From: Desarmillaria ectypa
Lineage: Eukaryota; Basidiomycota; Agaricomycetes; Agaricales; Physalacriaceae
Length of the DNA stretch: 64,000 nt
Assembly (NCBI GenBank): GCA_030407005.1
Contig: JAUDYN010000002.1
Location: forward strand, 2,604,001-2,668,000
Direction: 5' to 3'
Part shown: in pieces, positions 1 to 12,513 of the stretch
Numbering within the stretch: the first letter of the stretch is position 1
Layout of the letters: each line of letters begins with the position of its first letter
Made by a program: the position numbers and the translations under genes
The notes under the pieces: generated by a model
What the model saw: the letters and a program-made list of their open reading frames with translations, nothing else
What the model was told of the DNA's origin: nothing
Databases searched by the model: none

Positions 1-323
1 ACGCGCACTTTCGCCCCCTAAGCACACCTTTTGCGGCGCTCCTCGAGTTCTCGGCTGTCATGCACTCCAAGGTTCCTCGTAGGATCCCGACACCTTCAAG
101 TGTTCTTCGTTCGATAGGGTCTGCATTGGCGGTACCAGAAGTGACGGATAGCATGTCGAATGCTCTTACCATTCCGCCCATTCATGTCGATCATGTTGCC
201 AAGGCAGTTTGTGTGGCGTTAGAGAATGATGAGGTTAGTGGGGCAGTTGGGGTGAGAGAGATGCGAGAAATGATAGGATGGATGGCTACACCTAGAGACG
301 GATCACTGAATGGAGTACACTAA
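1..323 (+). CDS. NAD(P)-binding Rossmann protein, Coq11-like, 3' end only
   Basis: The frame is open from base 3 to the TAA at 321-323 and continues off the left edge, so only about 106 C-terminal residues are visible. The end contains IPPIHVDHVAKAVCVALEND and a final VGVREMREMIGW segment. I recognise this as the tail of the atypical short-chain dehydrogenase family related to yeast Coq11 and NDUFA9, which bind NAD(P)H at the mitochondrial inner membrane and act in or near coenzyme Q synthesis. The Rossmann GxxGxxG motif would lie outside the window, so the call rests on the C-terminal segment alone. About 200 bases separate it from the adenylate kinase gene on the same strand. Family assignment is from memory and moderately sure. 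Confidence 0.55.
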   Translation, partial: AHFRPLSTPFAALLEFSAVMHSKVPRRIPTPSSVLRSIGSALAVPEVTDSMSNALTIPPIHVDHVAKAVCVALENDEVSGAVGVREMREMIGWMATPRDGSLNGVH

Positions 324-518
324 ATAATATATTATTTCTGTCAATCCTTGTACTTGACTATAACTTGTTGATTTCGGACTTGTCATTGACTCGGGGCCTA
401 GGCCCGGGTAAGCTAGCTGACTCAGGGGCTATACCCCAAACTTTGCGACATATTCCGCCTATTATTTATTTCCAACACTCAGCCCACTTTCTTCCCCGCC
501 TGCCCCACTCCCGTCTCC

Positions 519-1715
519 ATGCTGTCCTTCCCCGTCGCCAGACCGCGTTCAGCGACGGTGACGGCGACTAGGAGACTCCTCTCGTCGACGGTCCCGACTC
601 GGAAAGCTTTGCCGTTCTTCCTTAATACCCTCCGTGCCGCAGTTCAAGAGAACCGTGAACGGGAATTCAAGTCCAGGGGAAAGATGCTTAGAATGCTCAT
701 GTTCGGCAAGCCGGGAGCTGGGAAGGGCACTCTTTCAGCGCGTCTGGTAAAAAAGTACGATATACTGTCTATCTCGACAGGAGATCTGTTGAGGCAGCAT
801 ATTCAGGAGAGGTATGTCTCTTCTTCGTCATATCCCTGGTCGTTTTCTCACAGTACCACAGAACCGAGGTCGGACGACAGGCAGAGGACATTGTCGCACA
901 GGGTGGACTGCTACCAGACGAAGTCATGCTCAGGGTTGTCACTAGCAAGCTGGATCTTCTGCATAACAGGGTGATTGTCCTACCTGGTGCCCGTCGCCCT
1001 TATCGTTGACGACTTCGGCAGCACTGGATATTGGATGGCTTCCCACGAACGCTAGGCCAGGGTGAACTTCTAGATGCTCATCTCAAGTATGCTTCCCATC
1101 TATCATGCTTTATCCCTGCCCTAAATCTAACCACGAGCAGAAAACAAGGAATACCGTTAAGCCTCGTCGTTAACCTCGACGTCCCTGACCAAGTCATTCT
1201 TAGTCGCATTTCCGACCGCTGGGTCCACCTGCCGTCTGGACGCGTCTACAACATGTCGTACAACCGACCCAAAGTCGATGGTCTTGATGACGAAACTGGG
1301 GAACCCCTTACCAAAAGACCGGATGACAATCCCGTTCGCATCCCGTCTCCGTTCCTTGTTAATCACATTGCTGACCTATCGTTCCCAGGAAATCTTCGCA
1401 AGGCGGCTAGACAGGTTCTACTCCACTACTTCCCCCCTCTTATCCTATTATACCTCATGTGCGACTAACCCTGAGCCTGTGCGAAATTCACATCAGCACC
1501 CGCATCAGCTCTCGTTCCCAGTGAGGCCGCACCATCAACTCCTGCTCAAGACTCTCTCGGGGAAGACGTCTGATGAAATTTGGCCTCAGCTAAATTCAGT
1601 GCTTAAAACGGCTTTTCCCAGTATCAGCGAGAGGGCAGAAGTGAAGCGGAGGCATAGTCTTACTGAGGCTATGTTAGGGAATGGACGTCAGGTCGCGGGG
1701 AGTCAGATGGAGTAG
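519..1715 (+). CDS. ADK2: mitochondrial GTP:AMP phosphotransferase (adenylate kinase 3 type)
   Basis: Nucleoside monophosphate kinase that recycles AMP, in AK3-type enzymes using GTP in the mitochondrial matrix. Exons read as 519-811, 862-970, 1022-1086, 1141-1333 and 1389-1715; together they give 987 nt, exactly 329 codons. Seen: P-loop GKPGAGKGT, NMP-binding SISTGDLLRQHI, ILDGFPRTLGQ, LVVNLDVPD, and the LID segment RWVHLPSGRVYN followed by KRPDDNP. The LID lacks the zinc-binding Cys set, as in most eukaryotic AK3. A basic, Ser/Arg-rich leader of about 56 residues precedes the P-loop core and looks like a mitochondrial presequence. Between YYT and GKTSDEIWPQL there is a stretch rich in His, Pro and Ser; an extra in-frame intron of 63 nt (1459-1521) would remove most of it and is plausible. 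Confidence 0.88.
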
Positions 1716-1866
1716 TTTTTTTGTTTTATAGGATGTTGAGTTACTGTATTTGTTACTGCCGCAATGCTTGGGTTTAGTTCCTTTTTTCAACGCGACGATA
1801 TGACCTTTTATAACACTGCTTCTTGTACATCAAACAGCTTCACGGCTCCGGAGAATCATTACGCTT

Positions 1867-2874
1867 TTATCGGAGAGCATACCTAATAAATCTAATGAGC
1901 ATGAATGTTTCGGAGGCGAAAGAAGGAACCGAAACCGACATTTTTACGGCATACAGTCCTTCAGGTAATCCCTCTTGGACCTGTTCTCTCACCAGCCTCA
2001 GGCCTGCTTGCGTAAATGCGGCCTTCCATGCGCTATCAGATCTGTCGTTCGGACGGTCAGTCTGTTGCCAAGAGATACTAGACCATCCGAGTCTGACCTC
2101 GTCAAGCTCGAATCCTGATCATCAAACGAAGACCTCGGGCCATCATCTGCGGTATCGGAGCACACATTTTCTTTCACTACAATCAAACTCTTGCCCTTGT
2201 CCTTTTCTCTCAGAGCCATATGGCTCCGTCTAAAAAATTCGACAAGCTGTGCATCATTTAGATGACCTAGACACCACTGACACCATATCACGTCAAATCC
2301 GCTGTCAATATCCTCAAGCGGCTTCGCAGAGGAGTAACCAACTCGCTGCAAGATTTTTGCTGGTGGATTAGCAAGCGGATGTGCTGGATCAAAGTTCTGC
2401 AACGTCCCTTGGACGAATGTAACGCTCGTATGTTTATCTGCTAGCCCGCGCCAATTTTTCTCGGGTGTGACGGCTGCGTGCCTCGCCCGTTCAAATGCTT
2501 CCTGGATGAAGGGAGTTACCGGCTCGAGCAACAGAACATCGGAGACGAGGAAGAGTAGAACATCGGCGGTGACTCTGCCGATACCTGCCCCCACGTCCAG
2601 GGCGCGTATTCGGTGGGATAGATGTGGTTTATCTGTCAGCTTGAAAGCAGATCCAACCGTAGATAGCTCTGGAAATAAATGGAGAAGAAATAAACGTGAT
2701 CCCAAGGCATCGACGCGTGGTAGAGACTGCCAGGAAGGAATCAGATGCTGCTCTCAAAGGGTGGCTGCAACGTACGCCAGTTCCAAATCCTCCCAGGACG
2801 CCATCAAGGCTTGCTGGCTGTGATGTCCAGTATTCGATTCCGTCGGTGAGGTCAGGCTGAGAGGAAGAAGCCAT
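1867..2874 (-). CDS. TAE1: protein N-terminal methyltransferase NTM1/Tae1
   Basis: SAM-dependent enzyme that methylates the alpha-amino group of proteins exposing an N-terminal X-Pro-Lys motif, such as some ribosomal proteins. Start MASSSQPDLTDGIEYW at 2874. A 49-nt intron follows GVLGGFGTG and joins to SLPRVDALGSRLFL. The SAM motif I is LDVGAGIGRVT, followed by LLEP (motif Post I), the substrate-pocket segment WCQWCLGHL and VVKENV. A second intron joins SLTRSD to SAWKAAFTQAGLRLV, then GLPEGLYAVKM. The frame runs on about 17 residues beyond this usual C-terminal end to a TAA at 1867-1869; the true 3' end may be slightly different if one more short intron exists. It is divergent from CSM3 with about 465 bp between start codons. 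Confidence 0.87.
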
Positions 2875-3339
2875 AGTGAGCGTACTTGTTAAAGTGTTAA
2901 CATCGGACCGAACTCCGAGGCAAAGTACAAATACATCAAAAAATTACTGGAAGGTGATTACAAGAGTAGAGGCATGTTTCCAAGGCAGCTTGTGCATGCA
3001 ACTTCATCCGATCCAAGCTCTCATGATAGCGAGCTCCAACACATGTTCCTTGATTTTCTCGTCCTCCTCTATGCTTCAAGGCGTCCATATGATACGGCCC
3101 TCCCATATTGCTCCCATGGGTGTCCATTGCCCTTGGTAAATTCCCAGGATTCTTGCTTCTGCTCTGAGATTACCTGGCTTGCCTTGGCAAGAAGGTCAAC
3201 GAGATGGATTAAATAAAGATACGTTGCGCACTGGTATCCGTGAGATTTAATGTGGGCATAATGTGGACAGCAGGCTGATAAGGCGAGACAGGGGCTATTT
3301 GTCTAAGCTGGACGCGCCTTACGTAATTAACGCGTCTTA

Positions 3340-4551
3340 ATGGCGGACCTCTTTGACAACCCTGTCGACGAACTCATACTGACAACGCCGCCTCGAAATA
3401 CAGCCCCGTTCTTCTACCAAGGCAGCGAAGATGGTTCTCCCAGGAATTCTCCCCCCGTCCCTGATATGTACGATGATGCCGACGAGGTCAACAAGATATT
3501 CAACGACGCCGACATTTTCACGCTACCAGAGGAGAAGAGCTTTGATGTAGAAGACGCAAGGCGGAAGATTGCAGAAAGGTACAAGAACAAACCTGTGCCA
3601 CGAACACCGATGACGCCGCACGAGGTTCTGCCTAGCAGTTCACCGTCGCGCAATTTGGGCGATGGCGAGAAGGGAACAGAAAAGGACAAAGACGACAAGA
3701 AGGAGCAGAAGAAGGAGAAGAAGAAGACTGCAAGGTTGAATGAAGCTTTGCTGGTGGGACCGTCTGGATTTCCGCAACTGATCAAGGACACAAAGGATTT
3801 CAAGATTAAGGGAAAGGGACACGAGGCGCGTCCTTGTTGCATTTTCTCTGGTACACGTCATTGAAGCTTTATGGATATTACAGGAGGCGGATCTGAATCG
3901 GTTGCTACAGCGGTATCAGTACTGGACACAGCGGATGTTCCCCAAGACACAGTTCACGGATACAGTAGCAAGGATAGAGAAGCTTTGTCATTCCAAAGTC
4001 ATGCATGTCCGTCGCGCTCTTTTTTTCCCATTCTGTTGAACCGATCTTTTCTTCAGTCTCATATGACCAGCTGGCGTGACGAGGTCATGGGTGTGAAGAA
4101 ACCTGTGGTTGAGAATGAGGATGAGGAGGCCAGTGGCAATGAATCAGAAGTTGCAAACTACGCTTCATCGTCACCTGCACCTCCCACCAGGCCACCGTCT
4201 TCACCTGGGGTATCGTCTGGCCCCGATGAAGATGACGCGCTCATACGTGAGGCAGAGGTAGATGCAGAAGAGCGTAGAGAAGATGCCACGAAGATACTGG
4301 CGATGGACGAGGATGAGGAGTTTTGGCGCGAGGACAGCGGGCCAAGTTCAGTACCTGATTTTGACGATGAGGAGTGGGAAGCTATGGATGACATGGAAGC
4401 TGGGAGTTCTGCGATGTCGTCGTCTCATGATCTGGGGAGGCATATTAATGAGGATGTTGAAATGGAGGACGTGGCAAAGCAGAAGGAAGCTGTATCAACA
4501 GAGGCAGAGCCTTCGTCTACGCGAGTCCCCTTGGATGATTTGTACTACTAA
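3340..4551 (+). CDS. CSM3: replication fork protection component Csm3/Swi3 (TIPIN)
   Basis: Partner of Tof1/Swi1 (Timeless) in the replisome; stabilises paused forks and supports checkpoint signalling. The Swi3 domain is spread over three exons (3340-3825, 3884-3997, 4057-4551): ARLNEALLVGPSGFPQLIKD, KGKGHE, then ADLNRLLQRYQYWTQRMFP, KTQFTDTVARIEKLCHS and SWRDEV. The N-terminal 160 residues hold a Lys/Glu-rich linker, and the C-terminal third is strongly acidic (EEFWRE, DFDDEEWEAMDDME) with no known fold. Total about 364 aa. No GT donor gives an in-frame join after KGKGHE: the first intron must start with GC (or use another non-standard site), with the acceptor at 3881-3883. The C-terminus ends LDDLYY. 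Confidence 0.85.
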
Positions 4552-4893
4552 TACCCCTGAGTGGTCGGTTATCTGTACTTGTACTGCACTCTCGATATTC
4601 GCCTGATGCTCAGCATTTGAACATCAAAGAATTCTGCCAAAATTCTGCACCGAGTACGCCAGTACTAATGAGTTGCACGTGATCGCTCGGCGTCCATCCA
4701 AATCGGTGCAGCCTCCCCTGATCCAGTATCCTTGCTGGATTGCATCACAAATAGCCTTGTCCACGTTGCATCTAAGCTCGTACACAGGCGAAGTGTATGT
4801 TCGAGGGTACCGACCACGACCCATGCTACGACTATCGTGTGCAGCCCTGTAACGACCACCTGCTCCGACCCTGCAATGTCCTTTACCCCGGCC

Positions 4894-7800
4894 ATGTCTT
4901 GGTTCACATCCTGGCTCCCGGGGCTTCCAGCAATCAATATTTCCCTCCCAACGAGTATCCAGAGTCGTTTCCTATCGTTTCTGCTCAAGAAGACTCTTGG
5001 ACACTTTCTCAAGCCGGGCCAGTTGGATGCGCATCAAATAGATTCTCAGATTGGATCAGGATATGTTCAGGTTGCTGACTTGGAGTTGAGTAATGAAGTA
5101 CGTGATATTCTGGAATCGACGGCTGAAAATCCTTGACTTCTTGTCTAGGCTATCAATGAGCTCTTGAATGATATGCCGATCGAGCTGCATGATGGTAGCA
5201 TTGTTTCCGTCATTGCTAGGATTCCCTGGCCAAATCCTTTGACCTCTGCAGTCGGCTTATCTCTCGACTCCCTCCATCTAACGTTTATTCTGTTACCCTC
5301 ATCCAAACATGTATCAAATACCACAAACCTCGCCGACTCGGTAGCTTCGGTAGTTTCAGTGGCAGAAACTTTCATTCACGACGAATTGACGCCAAGGGAA
5401 GAATTCAAGTTGCGCGAATCATTTTATTCTGAACTCTCCCCCACCGACGATCCCAGTGTTCCTGGTGGTCTCGACCCTTTCATAACATCTCCAGAGTATG
5501 AGGACGCTCTGCCAGATATAGATCCAGCAGGTGTCTCTATGTTTGCAACATTAATCGAACGTCTGCTCGCGAGGTTCGAATTCGATGCAGCGAATACCAA
5601 GATAACCCTCACGCAGCCGGGTCGCACGAGTCTCACTTTATCTATCGCAGACATACGGTATCGTACAGAAGACAGGTCGGATGACGAGAAAGATGGGAAG
5701 GTGCGGTCCGTATCCATCACTGGCATTACAGTTTCCGCACGTAACCTTCGGCCAACATTCGATATGTCCTCGTCTTCCTCATCCATTCGACCAGTTTCTT
5801 CCCCTACTAGTACACTTCAGTCATCGTCTAGTACGCCTCGATGTCCATCGCCGACTTCGTCCTCTTCTTCGCTCGACGAAGACACGCAACTTGCCATGTC
5901 TCAATCCCTTGCCTTTTTACCACCCCGACCTGCCTCTCCAGCAAGTTCTCTGGCTAGTAGCATGTACCAGAGTGCAGTTTCGATACAGTTGGAGCGTACA
6001 GCTGACATCCAGGCTCCTCCCCCGAGTCTTGGTGAACCTTCGGACCGACGCGACCTCGGGCAAGCGAAAGACGATGATGCAGCAGAGCAGGATGAAGACA
6101 TCATCCTCTCGTTTGGACCTGATCCGATCTCACTGCGATTGACTACCCCAGGCCCTTCCTCCATGCGGAAGAATATTGCGTCAAATGAAAATTTCAAGTT
6201 TTCTGTAACTGCGGGTATCATAGCGTGTTCGTTTCGTGCTTGGCATGTACGGAGTATCATGGACATCGCAAATATTTGGACATCACACCAACGGCCTCCT
6301 GCCCCTCCAACAGCCGAGACTTCACCGCCTTCACCACCATTAACTATTGGCTTAGAAGTGGCTTCGGATATTAGAGGTTTAATCATCCTTTTCCTGCCGT
6401 CGGCGAGCCCTGATGTAGCACTGGCAAGCAATGGGATAGTAGGGTTTCTTGAAAGGCCCCTAGTTCCACCCAAGCTACCCCAAGGCTATCTTCGATTTCA
6501 TGTCGAGGGTATTTCTTCTTCCGGGGAAATATCTTTAGGCTCGACAGAGGCTGCGAGATCCAGCTCGTTAAAGGGCAAGAAGAGTGCTTCTTCCACATCA
6601 TTGACCCTTTCAGTGTCCTTGGATGAGCTTTCTGCATTCGCATTCCGATCCAGCGAACCTTCCTCTCAGGATGCTTACGCCACGCCCATTTTGATCACTG
6701 ACTTCCATCTTCCAGAATCATACCTCGTACCACATCAGCACCCGGATCCTATTTCGAAGTGTGGCGAATGTCCGGAATTACCCTCTTTCGATACCTTGGA
6801 TTGGACTGACGACAGGTACCACCTAAATGGAATGAGGCCATCGCAATGGAGGACTAAACACAGACATAGATCGGAGAAGCCAACCGATCCTAGAGGTCAT
6901 CCTGCAGTCGTGGTGTCTGTGTCTCAGGGTCTCTCGTCGTCTGAACGTGAGAAGGACAGAAAGTTCCATCAAACAAATGTGGAAGTAAAAATCCTCCCTT
7001 TGCATATGTTTGTGGATCTCCGGCGAATCCTTGCACCGAGTAGTGTGATAGAGTTCCTGGACGAACTTACTGCGTCTCATGCTTCTTCGACTCTAGATGA
7101 TGAGGATCATTTCGATCATGATAGCGAGGATGAGGACGTTGACGACGCCGAAGGGGAGACACCACCAGCTACGCCTCGTGATGGAATTTCGAGGCCCAAA
7201 GAAAGGGAAGCGGAGAGGGAAAGACGAAGACTGGAGCAACTGGTTTTGAAAGATCTTGATCTTGACTTTGACTACCAAGCTCAGAAGCTACCAAGGACTG
7301 AACAGAAGCGCTCAGCGCGAAAGGTTTGTTTTTCTCATAGAAAGGGTTTTGCACAATCTCATTGGCAATCAAGCATCGGATACGGAAGAAAGAAGAGGCT
7401 TCACTAAATATTTCTGTCAAGCTGCCTTTAGTTCGTCTGCAAGTACGATGCCCACCCCCTACGGCAGTATCGCCTCGCTCTGGGTCGCTCATCCTCGATT
7501 TACATGATATTCGTGTTGTAAATGGTCCTTCGAGGAAACCACTCAGCACAAGGTTTGCTGATGCAACTCCTGTGGCAACTGAAGGTGATGTACTTGCTGC
7601 TGTTGAGGTTGGGCGTATCGTCATATCTTCAACGACAACAATCGGGAAGGCCACAGCCCTCATATCTATCGGGCCTTTGGCTGCTTCCGATGATCATAAA
7701 GAAGCTAGCGCGTCTTTACTACCCCGTGTCGTCGTGACAAAGTCAGCACGTACATCTACTCTAGCCTTGACCATTTCCATCCCGTCGGTCTACGTCAATA

Positions 7801-10800
7801 TGTCTAAACCCGCACTCGACGGCTTGCAATATTGGGCAGATGACGTCACTCAGTTGTTAGAAAAGGCATTCGGATCTGCGTCTAGTAGTGACGATGGCGA
7901 TAAGTCAAGTATCATCGGCAGCAGATTTTTCACCCAGTCAAGGAGTGGGAGCGGTAGCGAAACAACGACCAGGGCCAGCAAACCGAAACAAACTGAAACA
8001 GCGGTAAAGGTCACGATCGCTGAAGGTAAAGATAATCTGCTATGAGTAGGAAACCCCCTGATTTACATCTTTTCAGTATTTGTTCGAATAGTTCTTCCTC
8101 GGAAGTCTGAGGATTTGGTGCCGGTTCGGCCGTTAGACTTGTACGCTTCTGACCTCGACATCCTAGTCGAAATGAAGCCCGATGGAAAGGCAAGGATATG
8201 TATTTAGATATCAGTTTCCTCTGATCTAACACCCTCCAAGGATGAAACTGTCGTCACGGTGGGGGTCATGGATTTGACTTTGAAGAACGCTGATAATTCG
8301 AATACTTTCGAAACATACTTATCATTGACCGCTCCTCGAAGTCTGGTCAGTTTTTTCTTTCTGTGATCTTTTTCAAACCTGACTAGCATCGTCAGACTGC
8401 GACACCTCAATGTCTGCTCCGTCTTCAGTTTACTTCCCTTGTTATACCGGAGACAACAGCGAAGGAATCTCGCATAAAGATCTCATTATGGGGATTTACT
8501 TTCAAGCTCTATCCCAATATTGGTTGGACTACTGATATTGCTGAATTCGTTAAGGCCCCTCCCGGTGTCAGTTATAATTTCCTCGTTGCATGCACAATTT
8601 CTCACGAGAATTCAGGCCTTCGAATCTGTAATTCCAAGCGAGCGGACCCGTATTTCACTTCGAATTTCTGATGGATCGATTAACGCTTTAGCCCAAAAAC
8701 ACCCAGGCTCTGTCGTTGTGCATATTGGCGATCTGGAATTTGGGACAAACCTTGTCGGATCATCGTCGGACGTCTCATTTCGTTTAAGTGTTCCGGCCCT
8801 TGCATTGCTCGCCATCGACGACACCTCTGACGTCGCTGAGCCTAACTTTACTTCGGGTTCTCGCAATGGTGTCACCTACTGGAGGGTTCGTCCTATGGTT
8901 CTGTAAGAATGGGTTTGACTGATGGACGACCTGTAGAAAATCGGTTATGCTTTACTTGCGGAAGTTGCTTCTCTTGACCTGCATTTTGCAGCCATACAAG
9001 GGTCAGGAATGAAAGTGCGTTGTTATTGATCATCTGTGTATCTATCTGCTCATCTATGTTTGCATTTTAGGTAACCGTGGATCATGTTGGACTTCGCTTG
9101 CATCTTTGTGCTGATACTTTGGGAGAGTTGATTGTTTTCGTCGGTGATCTTGCGTCTGCTTTCAAACCTCCGGCAGAACAGCAGTGAGTGAACTAATATG
9201 AATATTTTTTTCTGCTTTTTACATCTTCTGCGCCTAGGGAAATCAAGCCGAAACGAAGACCAACCATGATTTCAGAGCAACCATCAAGTCGCCAAAACCT
9301 GATGTGTACGTGCATGTCCTCAATTTACCTCTTCATTCTGATGAAAAATATCCGTAGCCTCCATCGATGATCTTGCGTTCAAGCGTGTTCCCGAAGTAGG
9401 CCCTGCTCCAGACATGATTTATGATGACCTTCCGACGAATCTCGATTACTTGGATGAATCATTCAGTGCAGCTGCGGGTTTGCGTGAGCTGCGTGATGAC
9501 GACCTTGAGGACTTTGACACTGAGGATACCGACGAGGCGCAGGCACCTGGCGACCAGCAGGTTGGGATTGTATCGAAGGTGGGCGGGGAGACCATCAAGA
9601 TGCTCCGTCCGGAAGGCATCCATCCAGTAGAACATTATTTTGACAATTTGCAGCCTGAACCTATGGATGGACCGATGGAGTTAGTATCTTCCCTCCTATT
9701 ACTATCGGTTCTCATCATCTATACCAGACTTGGAGAAAGAACCATGCGCATACAGCTGAATGACGTGGACATTAACGTCTTCCTCTATGGTGGATACGAT
9801 TGGGCCAAGACGAGGCGAATTATTGAAGACAAAGTCAGGGAAATGCGGAAACGTTTGGCGAAGATCAGGCAGCTTGTCGCCAGCGGGCAGACACAAGACA
9901 CTCTGGAAGATGAGACCAGTGCCTTACTCTTCAATTCCGTTTACATAGGTTTGGATCAAGACGCTGATGAGCTAGAACCCGGTGCCCTGATTGCCGCGAT
10001 TGACGAAGAACTCAAGGATGATTATGAGACGGCTAGTCAAAGCTCTTGGCAATCCCTCAAACCATCGGCGGTCGGCAAAACACAAACAAAGACCGTTCAT
10101 GGTAAACGACTCACTCGTGCCAAGGGACCCAGCATCGAGTTCCGGTTGGCTGGCACGAAACTCAACGTTGATCAGTATAAGCCAGAAGAGCCGACGGTGT
10201 CAAGGATCTTTTCTACTGTGCGAGATTTGGAAATTCTTGATCATATGAAGACATCGACATGGAATAAATTTCTGACGAGCATGCGATCTGATTCGCGTGG
10301 TAACGTACGGGAAACGGATTCAAATATGGTTCGCGTTGAACTTCGTATGATACATCCTGTGCATGGGCATTCTTCGGAAGAAGCGAGACTGAAGGTGATT
10401 CTGATTTCGAGCTTAGCTTGATGGTCGTCTCATCACTTCCCTAGGCAAAGATCTTACCCCTGAGGCTGCATGTGGATCAAGACGCACTTGACTTCTTAAA
10501 GAGCTTCTTCAGTTTCAAGGATCCTCATGCTCTCCCTTCCCCACCCAAGGATTCTGACGATGACATTTTTTTCCGTAAGTTTTCTGGATATGTAGAATAA
10601 ATGTCCCTTGATAACATTCTACTAGAACTCGCCGAGATATTCCCTATTGACATCAAGATGGATTACAAACCCCGGCGCGTTGATTACAGGGCATTGAAGC
10701 AGGGTAGGACCATAGAGCTGATGAATTTCTTTCACTTCGACGGCTCTGAGATGACGCTTCGACATATAACTTTGGCGGGGGTGAGTTAGCCGTTATATAC

Positions 10801-11578
10801 CTTTGCCATTCCTTGACAGTATATGTAGATTTCTGGTTGGCCACGTCTTTTCGACCTCCTGAACGATTTATGGACACCAGACGTCAAAGCTACGCAGTTG
10901 GTTGATGTCATTTCAGGCGTGGCCCCAATACGTTCCGTGGTCAATGTTGGATCAGGCATTGCAGATCTGGTACTTTTACCCATTGCGCAGTACAAAAAGG
11001 ATGGGAGGATTGTCCGAGGAGTACAAAAGGGTGCCACAGCATTTGTCAAGTCGACAGCCATCGAAGCCATCAAGCTTGGTGCCCATTTGGCCACCGGAAC
11101 TCAAGTCATACTGGAGCAGGCCGAAGGCGTTCTTGGCGGACAATTCGACAATCCTATCATGGCGGAGACGTTACAGGGAGATGAATTTGTTCAGTATGGC
11201 TACAGTGACGAGGATGAAACTGTGGAGATGATCAGCAAGTATGCTGAGCAGCCGGCTGACATCAAGGAAGGGGTACAGTCGGCGTACAGAAGTTTGCATC
11301 GAAACTTAAATTCGGCCGCGCAGACCATTTTGGCTGTTCCTATGGAGGTATACGAGAGATCGGGCAACGAGGTATGTTTCTTCGCTCGGCGCCAATTGGC
11401 TGGTTTTCTCACAGAAATACAGGGACCCGTTCGTTCTGTTATAAGAGCAGTACCAATCGCAGTTTTGAAGCCAATGATAGGCGCCACTGAGGCCGTTAGC
11501 AAGACTCTATTGGGTCTTCACAACACTCTAGATCCTAATGTTCGCCACGACAATCAGGCAAAGTATAAACAGCGCTGA
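4894..11578 (+). CDS. ATG2: autophagy-related lipid-transfer protein ATG2
   Basis: Bridge-like lipid-transfer protein that moves phospholipids from the ER to the growing phagophore, working with Atg9 and Atg18/WIPI. The N-terminal chorein-like segment starts [19 protein letters not shown] and contains [20 protein letters not shown] and [20 protein letters not shown]. Mid-protein markers are [15 protein letters not shown] and [16 protein letters not shown]; the CAD-tip region includes [18 protein letters not shown]. The C-terminal part has [20 protein letters not shown] and [20 protein letters not shown], and the protein ends near [16 protein letters not shown] count about 16 exons and just under 2,000 aa, normal for fungal ATG2. 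Exons include 4894-5097, 5149-7323, 7374-8025, 8077-8189, 8241-8345, 8396-8566, 8616-8885 and 8937-9014. The intron at 8190-8240 starts GCAAGG, a GC donor. An earlier in-frame ATG at 4876 is possible. No lesion seen. Convergent with RLP24, 139 bp apart. Confidence 0.95.
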
Positions 11579-11717
11579 TTCTATCTTTACGATCTTTTTA
11601 CCTCATAGCATCTTGCATTGAACCTCCTTATGATAGAATAATATTTCAATTGTATATCGATAGTGTATATGTGAATTATGGAATACATGGCAGACGCAGA
11701 AGAGAATGAGAAGTCTA

Positions 11718-12513
11718 TCAATTTATATCCATGGTCATTGACTGACCCTCACCCTGGATGAGAGCGCTCCGACTCTTTGAAGGAACCTTGATTTTCTCCC
11801 GTATTTTTGATGATTCTGGTGATTCCATAGCCACGGGCTCGATCAGGGCAGAAGATGACAGCTTGACTTCTTCCATAGTCTTTTTGCGGTGAGCCTTCTG
11901 TTTTTCTCGGCTGACAGCCATTCTGTTGTAATAGATATTAGCAGACAGCGCCTCGCGTAGAAGATATTCTACGCACCTGCTCTTCCAAAATGCTCGTTCT
12001 CTGCGCTGTTTGATTTCTCCAACCCGCTTCATGGCAGTAATCGTGGTCTTCATCAATTCTCTGTCGTAGCGTACTGGTACGTTTCGTCGCTTCTCAAAGT
12101 CGATTGTGGAGTCCTGTTTCCATTGAAATGAGATTTTCGCCATGCCGTCAGATATCCAGGTACGCACAATCGTCATCTCCTTGCCCGCCGCCTTCCTAAA
12201 CGCCTTCGTCCACCGTACTTTGCGCGGGTTCCGCTTCATCCTGCGACGTAGCTTTAATATACAAAAAAGCGGGCCGTAGAATAAGCAGCGTACTTGAAGT
12301 TCTTATGGCATCTAAAAGAAAAATGAGACCTTATTCGACCAGGAAAATTGCATACGCACTTTGAGGTGCAGAATCTGAAGACCTTAGCATCGTTTCGAAC
12401 AAACGCAGACCCTAGGAATATCTGATTAGCGTATGTCATAATTGTAGAAAAGCTAACACACCATGTCCTGGATATACGCTAGTCGAACAGAAATAACACT
12501 TTTCAATCCGCAT
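11718..12513 (-). CDS. RLP24: 60S ribosome biogenesis protein RLP24 (eL24-like)
   Basis: Placeholder for ribosomal protein eL24 on pre-60S particles; it recruits and activates the AAA ATPase Drg1 in the cytoplasm and is then exchanged. Start [18 protein letters not shown] at 12513. Short exons supply the rest of the zinc-binding N-terminus: [16 protein letters not shown], then HKNFK, giving the four Cys of the eL24 ribbon (CxxC...C...C pattern). The main exon begins [20 protein letters not shown]. Two further introns interrupt it: GKEMTI joins [20 protein letters not shown], and FWKSR joins [14 protein letters not shown]. The Lys/Ser-rich tail ends MTMDIN. Splice sites are GT-AG. Intact, and length and order match the family. 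Confidence 0.92.

Noticed and set aside
4665..5012. 115-residue minus-strand frame at the ATG2 5' end
   Set aside because: Overlaps the first ATG2 exon in antisense and contains no family signature.
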